Assembly (NCBI RefSeq): GCF_947251545.1
Contig: NZ_OX366362.1
Location: forward strand, 1,421,791-1,485,790
Source of the DNA: Wolbachia endosymbiont (group A) of Anomoia purmunda
GTDB lineage: Bacteria > Pseudomonadota > Alphaproteobacteria > Rickettsiales > Anaplasmataceae
Length of the DNA: 64,000 nucleotides
Direction of reading: 5' to 3'
The position numbers and the translations under genes are program-made. The stretch's first letter is position 1; every line of letters begins with the position of its first letter. Under the pieces are notes generated by a model. It ran no database searches and was not told where the DNA came from. It saw nothing but the letters and a program-made list of their open reading frames with translations. Of the stretch, positions 63,926 through 64,000 are shown piece after piece.

Positions 63926-64000
63926 TTGGAAAGCAGCAAAACAACAATAGCGAGAATTATTAAGAAAAATAAGCCGGGTAGAAGAGTGCCTATTTGGCTA
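63926..64000 (+). CDS. hemE: uroporphyrinogen decarboxylase, N-terminal 25 codons (partial)
   Basis: The last 75 bases encode ESSKTTIARIIKKNKPGRR followed by VPIWL. The final VPIWL is the start of the near-invariant (R)VPIWxMRQAGRYLPEY block of HemE, which decarboxylates uroporphyrinogen III in heme synthesis. An in-frame TAG at 63917-63919 limits the start; TTG at 63926 is the best candidate. The assignment rests on this short motif plus the position beside the origin, as in other Wolbachia. Confidence 0.75.
   Translation, partial: MESSKTTIARIIKKNKPGRRVPIWL

Overview
The window is from a Wolbachia chromosome, most likely an insect strain. It is AT-rich and carries housekeeping genes in Rickettsiales-type short operons. 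It also holds prophage WO remnants, ankyrin-repeat genes, a cif (cytoplasmic incompatibility) gene pair, many near-identical insertion sequences, and dozens of copies of a palindromic repeat built around CCAGTG...CACTGG. The right end runs into the Wolbachia origin region, recognised because it lies between a CBS/HlyC-type gene and hemE.

Layout. 1-2312: respiratory complex I genes nuoL (partial), nuoK and nuoJ on the minus strand. 2463-4376: UvrD-type helicase. 4608-6518: an IS4-family copy abutting an inverted 5' fragment of the same element. 6608-15570: chromosomal genes (smr, rlmB, a Bax-inhibitor-1 family gene, cox11/ctaG, a small ankyrin gene, quinone oxidoreductase, ispH, ftsI, a hypothetical, elbB). 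15741-43157: an IS-bounded accessory island. It contains a second IS4 composite, a patatin gene broken by a third IS4 copy, Rpn-type nuclease debris, an 866-residue ankyrin protein, an eleven-gene biosynthesis/transport cluster (22847-37015), a cifA gene, a cifB gene with one in-frame stop codon, and IS66-, IS982- and IS5-type debris. 43173-50495: membrane hypothetical, tRNA-Gln, cutA, a serine-rich candidate effector, hflK-hflC-degP. 50795-53570: two truncated WO head genes (terminase and portal) in opposite orientations around IS4 copies. 53978-62641: lipB, ldcA, purQ, pstA, rplS, trmD, purC, purM and a chpT-like gene split at a poly-A tract. 62705-64000: CBS/HlyC-type gene, putative replication origin with DnaA boxes, and the first codons of hemE.

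How the parts fit. The eleven-gene cluster combines sugar-nucleotide enzymes (nucleotidyltransferase, NAD-epimerase, UDP-glucose dehydrogenase), a glycosyltransferase fused to a radical SAM/SPASM enzyme, an O-methyltransferase-like protein with N-terminal repeats, a phytanoyl-CoA-type dioxygenase, two tandem threonine aldolases and three transporters. It reads as a pathway that makes and exports a decorated glycosylated metabolite. In size and content it fits the eleven-gene 'Undecim Cluster' reported for phage WO-associated DNA. A textbook sigma-70 promoter precedes its second gene. The cif pair sits directly downstream. CifA looks intact, while CifB is a two-nuclease type whose first PD-(D/E)XK motif is cut by a TAA.

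The most interesting signals are the single-codon lesion in cifB, an in-frame insertion of the palindromic repeat inside ftsI, short and long IS4 transposase forms that differ at the first catalytic Asp, the duplicated inverted IS composites, and the poly-A split of chpT. All assignments come from reading the sequence; no database search was run.
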